From Dentipellis sp. KUC8613 (Eukaryota > Basidiomycota > Agaricomycetes > Russulales > Hericiaceae), in assembly GCA_002286715.1 (NCBI GenBank), contig NSJX01000005.1, positions 873,959 to 937,958 of the forward strand: DNA of 64,000 bases. Reading direction: 5' to 3'. The notes under the pieces were generated by a model that made no database searches, was not told where the DNA came from, and saw only the letters and a list, made by a program, of their open reading frames with translations. Made by a program: the position numbers and the translations under genes. Positions 20,458 to 30,652 of this stretch are shown here, one piece after another; positions within the stretch are counted from its first letter, which is position 1; every line of letters starts with the position of its first letter.

Positions 20458-22534
20458 ATGCACGGCGCACTGTCATGTCTTCTCTTCCTTCCTTTCTTTA
20501 TTGAATCTTCTGCGGCGCTGAAGCTGCCTTTGGTGAAGCGCTCGTGGCCAAATACGGGTTCGAGTTGGAATGCGTCGAGTTCGGCTTCGTCAAGTTACGG
20601 GTCGACGAAAACGTATGGAACTGGCGCGTGGGGAGGCAACAGTGTCCCAGAGACCAATATCTGGAATACGAACAATGCATTGGTGAGTACTCAAGGATGA
20701 TCGACAGCTTGTTGAGACCATGCCAACACATGCATCCTGGCAGTACGCAACGGAGATAACATTGGGTGGATCGAGTACGTGTATCGTTCAGAATCAATCG
20801 TGGTTTCGCCGAAAGTCAGCTCACTCTGTGTATTTGTTTCAGACTATAGCGTCGTGCTGGACACAGGATCGTCGGACTTGTGGATCGGAGCAAGGCAAAC
20901 GCCGAACCTGAAACTGACGAACACGACCACTGTCTCTGCAAACCTTTCGTATTCTGCGGGATGGGCGTCTGGTTACATCGACTTCGCAGAATTTAGTTTC
21001 GGATCTTATCAGGTCTCGTCCCAAGGTGTGCCCCACTTTTCTCGTCCTTTGTCCCCTCGATACTGATTCTCGCCTGAAAAGCATTTTTGAATGCAAACAA
21101 GGTACGCTGAGCTGGCTATGCTGGCGAGCCCAAGACTGATATCGGCATATGTAGACGTATGATCTAGAAGCGCTGTCAGGCTACGACCTTGATGGATTCA
21201 TCGGGCTCTCATTCGACCAGCAGTCCCTTCTCGATGGCAAGCTTCTCAACGAATGGGGCTCCGAAACCGTCCTCGGACGCTCTGTGCTATCCAACCTTTT
21301 CTCTCAAAACCCTTTCCTTCCAAACTACATCACCATCCTCCTCGGGTGCACCGGCGACCTAGAGGACACCTCCGATGGCATCTTCACCGTCAGCGAGATA
21401 CCCAAAGACTGGGAGCTCATCCAGAATACCACGCACATTCCGCGCTACCCGAAGGACTCGGCCTTCTGGTCGCTCCTGCTCGACGGGATGCACGTGAACG
21501 GCGTCGCGTGGGACGGGTGGAAGAGCTCGGTGCAAGGCACGCCGGCTGGCAAGGCCGTCGCGGTGCTCGACAGTGGGTTCACGCATCCACGTCTGCCGCA
21601 GGCCGCTGTGCATGCCATATACAGCCAATTCCCCGGGGCTTTCCTCAACGATGGGATCTGGTTCGTACCTTGCAATTCGTCTGCGAGCGTCACCTTTAGT
21701 TTTGCGTGAGTACATTTTTGTGGTATCTGTAGGGATCGACTAACAGGCGCTGATGGTTCTGCAGAGACTGGGAATACCCGGTCCACCCTCTTGATCTGAC
21801 CACCGTGGCCTACGCTCCGTTTTCTGATGGCAAGAACTACACATATTGTGTCAATACGTATCAGGCGGCTGAAGATGGCGAGTTCAACGGCGAGCTCGAT
21901 CTGATCCTCGGCCAGGCGTTCCTGCGTAATACTTATGCACTGTACGTACTCAGCTCAGCTCTGAAACCCACCGTGACTGATTGTCCATATCCACAGCTTC
22001 AACTTTGGAGATCGCGATGTCAATGGCACGCTCGTCTCCGATCCCTACGTCCAGCTGCTCGCGCTCTCGATCGCAGACGATATCCTTGACGACTACGCCA
22101 AGAGCCGCGCACAAGCGCTCAGTCAGCTCCCACCGCTAGCCACCATAGACGCGATCAAGGCCGAGCTCGCCAACCACAAGTCAGACCTGCCCAGCGAGAC
22201 ATCCTCCGACTACGCGTCATGGCCCACCAGCGCGAGCGCAAGCGCAGGCACGCCGTCCAGCAGCGGCGTGAGCAAGGACGAGAAACTAAGCAACGCGCTT
22301 GTCGACACGGACGGCTCCGATGCGGCCTCGCAAGTCCTGAGCAAGGTCGACACGTTCGGTCCGGTTGTTGTGGGCCTGCTCGCAGGCAACGTCCTCATTG
22401 GGCTTGTGCTGCTCGTCCTTGGGGTTTGCTTGTGCATCCGCAGGGGGCGCACGGTCGGCGCGAGCCCGCGCGGGTTCAACTCTGCGTATGTGTCGGTGTC
22501 GAAGGTGGACGAGGATGGGACGTACCGGGACTAG
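20458..22534 (+). CDS. Membrane-anchored pepsin-like aspartic protease (family A1)
   Basis: Secretory-pathway endopeptidase. Exons 20458-20682, 20744-20774, 20843-21025, a 20-nt exon 21082-21101, 21155-21705, 21765-21941 and 21997-22534. The signal peptide is MHGALSCLLFLPFFIESSAA. Catalytic motifs are VVLDTGSSDLW (first Asp) and AVAVLDSGFTHPRLP (second Asp, with Ser-Gly-Phe in place of the usual Thr-Gly-Thr). A flap-like Tyr (LSYSAGWASG), DGFIGLSF and LDLILGQAFLRNTYALFNFG complete the fold. Multiple N-glycosylation sequons (NTT, NLS, NNT-like) are present. After a Ser-rich stalk, VVVGLLAGNVLIGLVLLVLG is a C-terminal membrane span followed by CIRR and a short cytosolic tail, so it is probably held at the cell surface or in a vacuole/secretory membrane. 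Confidence 0.9.
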
Positions 22535-22799
22535 TAGGCGGGCTGCATTGTATCTGCTCTGTTCTAGATGTTGTAAGAGAGCGAGTCGGGTGTGTGGCAT
22601 AGTATCGGATTTTTTCATGGTATTTATCGGAATAATAAGGACCTTCGTAATGTATATACCTTTGCGTAGCCCTGTCAATACCCACATCAGGGACGCCATT
22701 GTCGGATACACGAACTTAATTGGCAAGGATTTTACGACCATGTTATACAGATTCCACAAGCACTAATACGCAAGCAACTGGGACCACAATTCCAGACTA

Positions 22800-24395
22800 T
22801 CACGGCATTTGATAGCTCACTTCGAGCACATTCGCCCGCCTCTCCAAATCCCGTAGATTCTCCTCTCCTGCCCCCCACTCCGGCACGTCCACCATTTCTA
22901 GTTTCTTGAGACCTCTGATGTCCCCGCCTCGAAAAAGTTCCACCGCCGTCGACAGCGATAGGCCTTCTGTGCGAACGTCTAGTCGATGCCAATCTGTCTC
23001 CGTACTATTAGGGAGCTCCCTCTCCCAAAACCACACATGGGCAGATTTGATAACGATGATTTCGACGGTGGGAATGTTGAAAAGTGCGGCGCGGTAGCCA
23101 CGGGCTCTGAGGGGTGCGAAATGCGACCCGGTATTGACGCGGAGTACGCCATCGCTGGTGTCACCGGTGGACAGAACGATCTCCTGATACTGGAGGCCGA
23201 GTGTCTTGTACCGTGCGAGGAGCTTGTCATGCAATACTGGTGTGAGCTGGAACAGCATCACATGCATATCTGCAGAAGGCGGTAGAGACAGATAAGATAG
23301 AATGCATGTCATTCGGACAGCATTCGCCGGTAGAGGGAAAGACTCCCCAAATCTGACTGTGAGCAAACGTAGTTTGGGGAGCGACACTGGCGCAACACCG
23401 AATTGATGCGCATTGAACGGGCCTGTATCGACGAGTGTTAGTGACTCAAGATCTGGGCAAGCGGCGAGGACGTGGCAGAACGTGGATAATTTCGGCGTCT
23501 CGGAACATTCATCGCCGTCAATTCGCAGGGCCGTCAAGCCACGGAACATGGACAATGTCCATGGTAGCGACAGTTGGGTTATCTTCAGTGTCCGTAGAGC
23601 TGGTGCTGTAGTGTGTACAATTGATGTGCGGCGGTCGAGTCTCATTTTGAGCGCTGGCTCGGATGGGCGGCTGGGTACAAGTCGAGTGCATTCGAGGATC
23701 ATGGAGCGTAGAGCTGGCAGTGTAGGCGAGAAGCGGGAGAACAACGAGGCACATTTGGATGGATCCATCGTGAACCATATCGTTACGATCCGGTGTGCGT
23801 GTTCTTCTATGGATTTAGAAATCCGGCGATAATCTTTTGCCATGATGCGCCTGTTCGAAGGGATCAAGTGCAGGTGAACAGGAAGTCCCTGAGACCGTTC
23901 AAATGCTAACTCGGCAAGGCTGCTCTGAGAAAGCTCAATGTTCGTCCAGAGAGGCGCATAACTGATTGCGATGCGCCGCCAGTAAGAACAGACGGCGCTC
24001 AAACGCACAAGTTGCTGGATAGCAAAGACGTGGCCATGGACAAGAAAGGAGAAAACGTTGATGAGAAGTTCGACGGGAAGAGTGTTGCCTAGGGTGATGA
24101 CGTTGCGACGGACAGCAGTTCGTTGGAGAGATGCCGTAGCATGCGCCACAGACGAATGGGAGGGGGTTTGCCCTCCGATGCGACTTTGTGAGCCTTCAGC
24201 TTCAGATGAAGACATTGTGGGGTCGGAGTCACGAAGACCGACGTTCTGCTCGGCGTATTGGTTTCCTTCACCTGAACAGCAGGAGATCAACGATGTTTTC
24301 CTGTCAAGACGGAGGAGATGACTTACCTGGGTCCGTCGCCCGCATCGACATAGTGGACTGACTTGGTCGTGGTTTGTCGCAAGTTTCGAAGCCAT
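22800..24395 (-). CDS. F-box protein with LRR-like C terminus, copy 1
   Basis: Predicted substrate receptor of an SCF ubiquitin ligase. The F-box is LGNTLPVELLINVFSFLV followed by VRLSAVCSYWRRIAISYAPL and WTNIELS; the C-terminal part has leucine-rich repeat character (LTALRIDGD; LESLTLVDTG) and ends in the family motif LKKLEMVDVP. The long frame opens at ATG 24395, but a good 55-nt intron (24326-24272, GTAAGT...TTCAG) would shift that frame. If it is spliced, translation would start at ATG 24215 (MSSSEAEGSQ) and the upstream part becomes leader. Such F-box/LRR families are greatly expanded in mushroom-forming fungi; substrates are unknown. Convergent with the protease gene, divergent from F-box copy 2. 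Confidence 0.83.
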   Translation of the reverse strand: MASKLATNHDQVSPLCRCGRRTQVSHLLRLDRKTSLISCCSGEGNQYAEQNVGLRDSDPTMSSSEAEGSQSRIGGQTPSHSSVAHATASLQRTAVRRNVITLGNTLPVELLINVFSFLVHGHVFAIQQLVRLSAVCSYWRRIAISYAPLWTNIELSQSSLAELAFERSQGLPVHLHLIPSNRRIMAKDYRRISKSIEEHAHRIVTIWFTMDPSKCASLFSRFSPTLPALRSMILECTRLVPSRPSEPALKMRLDRRTSIVHTTAPALRTLKITQLSLPWTLSMFRGLTALRIDGDECSETPKLSTFCHVLAACPDLESLTLVDTGPFNAHQFGVAPVSLPKLRLLTVRFGESFPLPANAVRMTCILSYLSLPPSADMHVMLFQLTPVLHDKLLARYKTLGLQYQEIVLSTGDTSDGVLRVNTGSHFAPLRARGYRAALFNIPTVEIIVIKSAHVWFWERELPNSTETDWHRLDVRTEGLSLSTAVELFRGGDIRGLKKLEMVDVPEWGAGEENLRDLERRANVLEVSYQMP

Positions 24396-24805
24396 GGCAA
24401 GTCTGAGTCCTTATACCCTGCCATTGATACGGACAAAGACCATTGTATGTTTGAAAGGACTAAAGTCACCTCCGAAGCGGAGCCTCAACAGGCCTCAACA
24501 ACGCCACTCGGACGTACGTCGACGCCGGCGCCTTGACACGTTCTCTCCTTTCACAATCCTCTCAATCGTCTTTCAGACTATCCATTGATTCACCCAAAGG
24601 ATTACAGACATACGCAACAGAAGGACTCAAATAGGTAAGGTCTCTTCGATATATCCTGAAGAAATACAGCAGCTCATATACATAATTGCATTCACCGTCG
24701 ATACCGTTTCTGCGTCGACCGTCTTGAACCTAGGTATATAATTTGCAAACCAAACGTAGGACTCCTAGTAATATCTAACCACGCCATTCAGTCTGAACTC
24801 GATTC
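24396..24805. promoter_or_regulatory. Divergent promoter of F-box copies 1 and 2
   Basis: 410 bp between two divergent paralogous F-box genes, suggesting inverted duplication and possible co-regulation. No specific site recognised. Confidence 0.4.
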
Positions 24806-26416
24806 ATGATGCGAGATTCTGAGAGTTCTTCTATTGCTCAGCTCGGCGACACCCATGGTCCCGACGACTCCATGCTCCCATTTGAAAATATACCCAGTGA
24901 TGCGCCATCGAGAGTATCTGGACAGGAAAACATTGTGGCGCAGATAAGGACAATGGCATCTGAGCTTTTGCAGACAGAATCTGATTTTTCCTGGGTTGTC
25001 TCCGCCGTCCGCTTTCTCATCACCTCTCATCCTTCTACCGAAACCACCACAGCTCCTTTACAACGGCTTCTCATGCATTACAACGCATTTTCGGCTGTGA
25101 GCAGACTCCCTGCAGAGACACTCTTGAATATCTTCTCCCATCTCGTGCTGTATTCCGATACCCCACTTCGACTCGCCAATCAATCCCTCTTGTGTGTGAG
25201 TGCCGTATGCAGATTCTGGCGGGATATCGCGCTTTCGTCCCCACAGCTCTGGTCTTGGATAGATCTTCATGATACCGATTTTGCTGCAGTCGCGTTCGAG
25301 CGCTCCCAGAATATCCCGATCCATCTCAAGTTGGTTTTCCCGTACCGTTACGACCTCGAGAGCATTTCTCAACAAACATTCACATTAATTCACGAGCATG
25401 CGGCGCGAATCGCAGGCTTGCACCTCACGATGCCCTCCGACGCCCACTACGTGATGCTTGGGTACTTCCCGCCTGAGCTTCCGCTCCTTCACACGTTGGA
25501 CCTGCGGAACACACACACAGATTCGAGCGCGATTAGTGAAAACGAACCGAGCCCCGACACGGATTACCTCGACAAAGATACCTCGATCATACATGCCGCA
25601 ATGCCATCGCTTCGCACACTCAAACTGGAGAATCTGGCGATTCGGTGGCAGTTTCGAGGACTCACGACGCTACACATAGATAAAGAAACAATGGCCGAGG
25701 CTCCAAGCGTAGAGACATTCCTCGACGTGCTCACGGCCTGCCCGGAGCTCGAGGAATTGCTGCTGAAAAACGCGGGTCCGCTGCCGTCCAGATTTCCATC
25801 AACATTTGCCGGTGCTCCCGTTCTGTTGCCAAAACTGCGGGAGCTTTTCTTGGTATATCTTGCGCCTGTCGTCCGGTATAACACGGGACGGGCATCGTTT
25901 ATTCTTTCCCTTCTTTCCCCATCCCAATCCGCACGAATCCAAACCACGAGCTTTGAACCCACCGCTAGGATGCGGGAACTGTATCTCACGCGATTTGATA
26001 CGCTCCGGCTGGAGAAGGTCAGAATCGTCTTCTCTGTGGCTGGTGTAGTGGACGTTGGCCATCTGGGAATACTCATGGCGGGAGGCTGTTGGGAAGACTT
26101 TCCTCATCTTCCCTCTTTCCTGCGTCTCCCGAACATCCGGACCGTCGTCCTCAATGCTGCGGATGCATTGGCGATTGGTTCTGAGCTCCCTTGGGTCATT
26201 TCGATGTTGGATGTGCAGGAGTTGGAGGTCCTGCGCACGGAGGGCATGTCTGTGGCTGCAGCATTGGAGACGCTGAGAGAGGCTGAAATTGGAAAGCTGA
26301 AGAAGCTAGAAATGGTCGATGTGCCGATGCCTGGGGCTCAGGACGGCTTGTTGGAAGATCTCAGGAAGTTGGTCGAAGAACTGGAGGTGAGGTTCGTCGA
26401 ATTGCCGCAGTGGTAA
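24806..26416 (+). CDS. F-box protein with LRR-like C terminus, copy 2
   Basis: Single exon, 536 residues, ATG at 24806. A conserved pre-F-box unit (LLQTESDFSWVVSAVRFLIT, SHPSTETTTAPLQRLLMHYN) is followed by the F-box LPAETLLNIFSHLV and VSAVCRFWRDIALSSPQLW. The C-terminal half is leucine-rich (LPLLHTLDLRNTH; LRTLKLENLAIRW; CPELEELLLKNAG) and ends LKKLEMVDVPMPG. It probably recruits a target to an SCF ubiquitin ligase through Skp1. The pre-F-box unit is shared with copy 3 and not obvious in copy 1. Confidence 0.85.
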   Translation: MMRDSESSSIAQLGDTHGPDDSMLPFENIPSDAPSRVSGQENIVAQIRTMASELLQTESDFSWVVSAVRFLITSHPSTETTTAPLQRLLMHYNAFSAVSRLPAETLLNIFSHLVLYSDTPLRLANQSLLCVSAVCRFWRDIALSSPQLWSWIDLHDTDFAAVAFERSQNIPIHLKLVFPYRYDLESISQQTFTLIHEHAARIAGLHLTMPSDAHYVMLGYFPPELPLLHTLDLRNTHTDSSAISENEPSPDTDYLDKDTSIIHAAMPSLRTLKLENLAIRWQFRGLTTLHIDKETMAEAPSVETFLDVLTACPELEELLLKNAGPLPSRFPSTFAGAPVLLPKLRELFLVYLAPVVRYNTGRASFILSLLSPSQSARIQTTSFEPTARMRELYLTRFDTLRLEKVRIVFSVAGVVDVGHLGILMAGGCWEDFPHLPSFLRLPNIRTVVLNAADALAIGSELPWVISMLDVQELEVLRTEGMSVAAALETLREAEIGKLKKLEMVDVPMPGAQDGLLEDLRKLVEELEVRFVELPQW

Positions 26417-26487
26417 ACCGGGAAGCAGGAACGAAGAAGGAAAAACGGTAACTATATATTGATTGCCCATGTACACATCATATTCTC

Positions 26488-26700
26488 TCAGGTATCAATT
26501 TTCAACGCATATGTGGTTTCGGCATACAGGTCCTTTCGCCCCAGAGCCCTCGTTGAAACTTCAGTAAACCCCATGACGAACTCCTGCACCAACCCGTTGA
26601 CCGACTCTTGCAAGTCCCGACGTCGCTCCGCGTTCGGCGTTGGCACGTCGACCATTCCCAACTTCCTCAAACCTCGGGGTACGTTCATGGAGGAGACATT
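26488..26700 (-). pseudogene. C-terminal stump of a fourth F-box paralogue
   Basis: Minus-strand reading gives MNVPRGLRKLGMVDVPTPNA followed by LQESVNGLVQEFVMGF. This matches the end of the local F-box family (LKKLEMVDVP, then a short helical tail) in both motif and spacing. No F-box or LRR part precedes it within the space available, so it is a truncated remnant. Confidence 0.7.
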
Positions 26701-27072
26701 AACACTGATTGAGTGGGGATTTAGAGACGCCAGCGCTGCTATATTGGAGGTAGATTTAGCCGCCTATGTACCGTGTGTCGAGATTTCGAAGCCTGTAAGG
26801 GAACAATTCTTTTAGGTAGGGAGCTACAGGGCGACCTTGCTATGGCAGAAGAACGATGCATGATGAGCGCCGTATACGTTACATTCAAGTCGCAGATCTA
26901 GAACTGGCAATTTTCGGCGGTGTTCGTTGTGGCACGATCTTATCAGACAAGGCGCGTGCTGCCCGCTCTGGCAACACCCTGACGCACCCACACCCGTCGG
27001 TCGCAGTTCCACGTCCCACCCCCTTGGGAATTCCCAGCTTGCTCTTGCCCACCTCCAAGAACGATAACAGAA

Positions 27073-28458
27073 ATGTCTGCTACAGAATCTGCACCAGCTC
27101 CCGAGCCCGCCGCCGTGCCGTTGCCGTCCAGCCCGACGCCCGACGCACCTGCTGCGGCCGCACCTGCCGCACCGGAGCCCGCAGCGGCCCCAGAAGCCCC
27201 TGCGACCAAAGAGGCGCCCGAGCCTGCCGCTACTTCCACGAAGGAGGCTGCACCGGCGAAGGAGGAAACGGAGGAGCCGCAGAATGCGCTGACGAAGAAG
27301 TTCACGGCGCAGGAGTGGGAGGCGCTCAAAGCGTTCCGCGTTCGTACTCTTTCCTCATGCTCGCAGTGGCTTGCAGGCGTATGGATAAGGTCATGCTGAT
27401 GCGCTGTGTGCAGAAAGAACTCCCGGAGGTGTTTGCGAGCGCGTACGACACGAATCCGGACGCGCGGACGACGGCGATCGAGCTGTGGGGTGTCACGCTC
27501 GATCCGAACGGCAGCAAGGACGCGAAGGCCAGTGTTATTCTGATGAAATGGCTGCGTGCGAGGTGTGCATTTTCTTCCTTTGCCTCTTCTCCCTGATTGT
27601 GCTCCGTGTTTTTTGCTGAGCGCGGCTTTGCTTGGCAGGAACTTGAACGTCGCTGAGGCCAAGGAGATGTTGGTCTCGACGCTCCGGTGGCGCGACGAGT
27701 TCAAAGTTGAGGAGGCGCTCAAGGAGGAATTCCCTGAGGATGTCTTTGGAAAGCTTGGGTTTGTGTATGGGAAAGATAAGGAAGGGCGCCCGATCACGTA
27801 GGGAACTTTCCTTCTATCTCGCCGGGATGGTACTTACATGTGGATTTCGTGCGTAGGTATAACCTCTACGGCGCGAACGGGGACTTGAAGTCTGTCTTTG
27901 GCGACGTCCCGCGCTTCCTTCGGTATACCCCCCTTTTCCCTGTTATTTTCGTGCAGTGCCTGACGATGTAATACCCAGCTGGCGCATCAAGCTCATGGAA
28001 GAGGGCGTCGCTCAAATGGACTTCGAGACAGTGGATCAGATGATCCAAGTTCACGGTAATTAAATCTGTGTCTTCCACCGTCTACTCTCCATGACGTGCT
28101 CTACCAGACTACGAGGGGGTCAGCATGCGCAGCCGAGACGAGAACTCGAAGAACGCCGCATCCGAGGCGAGCAGCATCTTCGGGAGCCACTACCCCGAAT
28201 TCCTTGTGCGTTTCGCTCCTCCTATGAGACTTCTCCAACTAATGAATCTGGATATCGCAGTCCCACAAGTTCTTCGTAAACGTGCCCACACTCATGACCT
28301 GGATCTTCTGGATCTTCAAGGCCATCGTCCCGTCCGCGACGTTCGCGAAGATGCGGGTGGTGGGCAGCGGCCCTCAGACGATCGGCAAGGAGCTGCTGCC
28401 GATCGTGGCGAAGGACCAGCTGCCGAAGCGGTACGGTGGCGACGCGGAGGCTTTCTGA
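27073..28458 (+). CDS. SFH5: Sec14-like phosphatidylinositol transfer protein Sfh5
   Basis: CRAL-TRIO lipid- or heme-binding protein of the ER/cortical membrane type. Seven exons: 27073-27339, 27414-27562, 27639-27797, 27857-27922, 27979-28055, 28108-28205 and 28261-28458. The N terminus (about 75 residues) is Ala/Pro/Glu-rich. The CRAL-TRIO N domain has VILMKWLRARNLNVAEAKEM and LVSTLRWRDEF; the lipid-binding domain shows GRPITYNLYGANGD, YEGVSMRSRDENSK, KFFVNVPTLMTWIFWIFKAI and FAKMRVVGSGPQTIGKELLP, ending LPKRYGGDAEAF. That C-terminal signature fits Sfh5 rather than Sec14 itself. The start at 27073 gives the only long N-terminal frame. Ligand identity is not decided by sequence. Confidence 0.88.
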
Positions 28459-30652
28459 GCTCTATAGTTTTGCTATTTCTGCTTCTATGGTTATGGTCGT
28501 TTTTTTGGACGATTGGTACGCGCATCCTGCCACTCGTCGAAGTAGTGTGCTCATTGATCTGGTTTCAGGCTGATTTCATACACAGCGATTTGTTTCTATG
28601 CCGTTGAGCCTGTAAGTTCCCCCGCTATCTTCGCCAACACGCGGCTTATCTGAATGCTATGCCATTTCCCAGTTTGCTCGTACCCCCACTCCTATGTACT
28701 AATACCCTGTACACGTGCTATTCGAATTAGCATCTATACCCGTTTGGTCGGCTCCATAGCTATTGCTCCTAGCATTAAGACGGTCGATTTGGGAGGTTGT
28801 GTATCTAAGCAAGGAACTGCTTCCCCTGCCCTTCCGAGACCGAACCAGAATTGGGCGAGGCTGTTAGTGGAGATGGACTACTTGTGGAGCTGGGGTGGGT
28901 GCTCGCGACGTGTTTCAGTTGACATTTTTCACATCCACAATAGAAGCTTGTTGGACTTCTACACCCAGGACCATCGCATATGGCTGCACAGGCAACGTAC
29001 TGGAGTCTGGCAGCGCCTCCAGGCGTGCAACTGCAGCGCGGGGCAGCGATCTTCAAGGCCCGGGAAATGCCGAAACGCGCGCTTTGAAAAGTATTCAATT
29101 TGGCCGGCCGTAGACACCCAACTACTCCTTCCGAGCTCTGCGCCCCAACGGTCCGAAGCAGGCTTTCGCGGCCGGCCAGCCGAGCTTCTGGAAGGTGCAA
29201 AGTCGCTGGGATCCTTCGCGAAGGTCCCTGTGGCTGCCCTGGGCGTTCAGTCGAAAATACCACCAACTCGAGGCCGGTGAATGACAATCTCCAGAAGTCC
29301 CTACTGGCTCTGGGCGCGCGATCTTTGCGTCGCTTGGCTGAATGACAGGACCCTCGAATGCGTTTCCTAAGGAGACGCGCTGCAACCGTATCATGAGGGC
29401 CTAGAATAGACGCAGAGTGCACGTCCTCTTCCATCCCAGATTGGCGCGTGTACTGATGTCGAGGTGAGATGCTGGCCGCGACGGATCTCGAACGCAGATC
29501 TGGCATGCATAGCTTAAGTACATGTACAAACGAGCCAAGCACACGTACGACAGCGACGGCGCTGGTGCTGGCAGTTGACACCGACAGCCAAGGAAGAGCG
29601 AGCAGCAGGGAGCTCTGGATATGGATCGATTGATCCTGCACACCTTCCCCATATATCACACCTGCACAAGTATCTGCACGATCGTCCGTGCGGGGCAGCC
29701 GGGGCCGATCGATGTCCACGGACACAGGCGAACGTGAGCAGACGTGAGGCTGCCTGCGGAGAGATCCGCGACGGGCGCGTTCCAGCCTCCCGAACAGTGC
29801 ACCAGGTCTGCCATTGGGTGCTGCGCGAACGTTCGGCCCAGTTGGCCTGCTGGCGGACAGCGGGCACTATAGCGCGAGCGTGGCCCTCGGCGCGGTCGCC
29901 GCACTTCATGACCAGGGCGGGGGTAATGGGAGCTGATACCGACGTAAACCGGGGCGGTTCTGTGTCAAGGAGACGGGGTGAGGGCAAATGGCCGTTGGAC
30001 GCTGGAAAAACCGCGAGGCTACGAAGAAAAGAGCGTAATGGCGCAGAAGATGGCACGACCTGGACTGATGCGAGGTCTCTGCGTCGTCCTGGCCGTGGGC
30101 ACGGGTGTGCTCCTTCCTATTCAGCAGGGAGGGGCACTCACGCGACACGATGCGACGTAAACACGCCTGTAGAATCAGCAGCGGGTGTCCGGGCGGGTGC
30201 GGGCGCAGGGGCGTGGAGGTCCGGGAGGGACGTGCGCAGGCTGGCGGCGGCGCGTGGACAGAAATGGGCCGGTTCGGCGTGTTGTCGTCGAAACTTGGAC
30301 GTCTCGAAATTGTCTCGAAATACGTTTTCGTGAAGGACAGCGAGCAGCGCCGCCGGGGCCTGGGCATCATCGATGGCGTCACGGCCCCGCCGGCGGCGTC
30401 ATGCCGCACAGCACCGCCGGATTTCGGTCTGTTTCGAGCAGATTCCCGACCGTCCCGGCACGGTGCCGGCGGCATAGCTGCCGGATAGGGTGCGTCCGGC
30501 CGGGGGGCGGGGCTGGTTAGCAGGAGAAACGCAGATGACCGGAAGACGAGACTCAGACTGCAGCGGTTTATTAAAGACCTGGTTCGAGCCATGGCCAGGA
30601 CACCCTCCCCCCGCCCGCACGTCTCTCCCCTAATCTTGATTCCCTTGCAGAC
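28459..30652. other. 2.2-kb gene-free GC-rich region
   Basis: The largest stretch without a recognisable gene. Open frames exist on both strands, as expected from high GC, but none shows a motif, a consistent splice pattern or low-complexity protein bias. The right end (about 30540-30652) is probably the 5' UTR and promoter of the next gene. No mobile-element motif or terminal repeat recognised. Confidence 0.45.

Noticed and set aside
24272..24395. F-box copy 1 start at 24395 taken as certain
   Set aside because: A good 55-nt intron in this interval would shift the frame, so a start at 24215 is equally possible; both are stated.
30575..30600. B-box-like GGTTCGAGCC as a Pol III gene
   Set aside because: No cloverleaf upstream or T-run downstream; it sits in the probable 5' UTR of the next gene.
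28459..30652. Retroelement remnant
   Set aside because: No reverse transcriptase, integrase or Gag motif and no long terminal repeat could be recognised.
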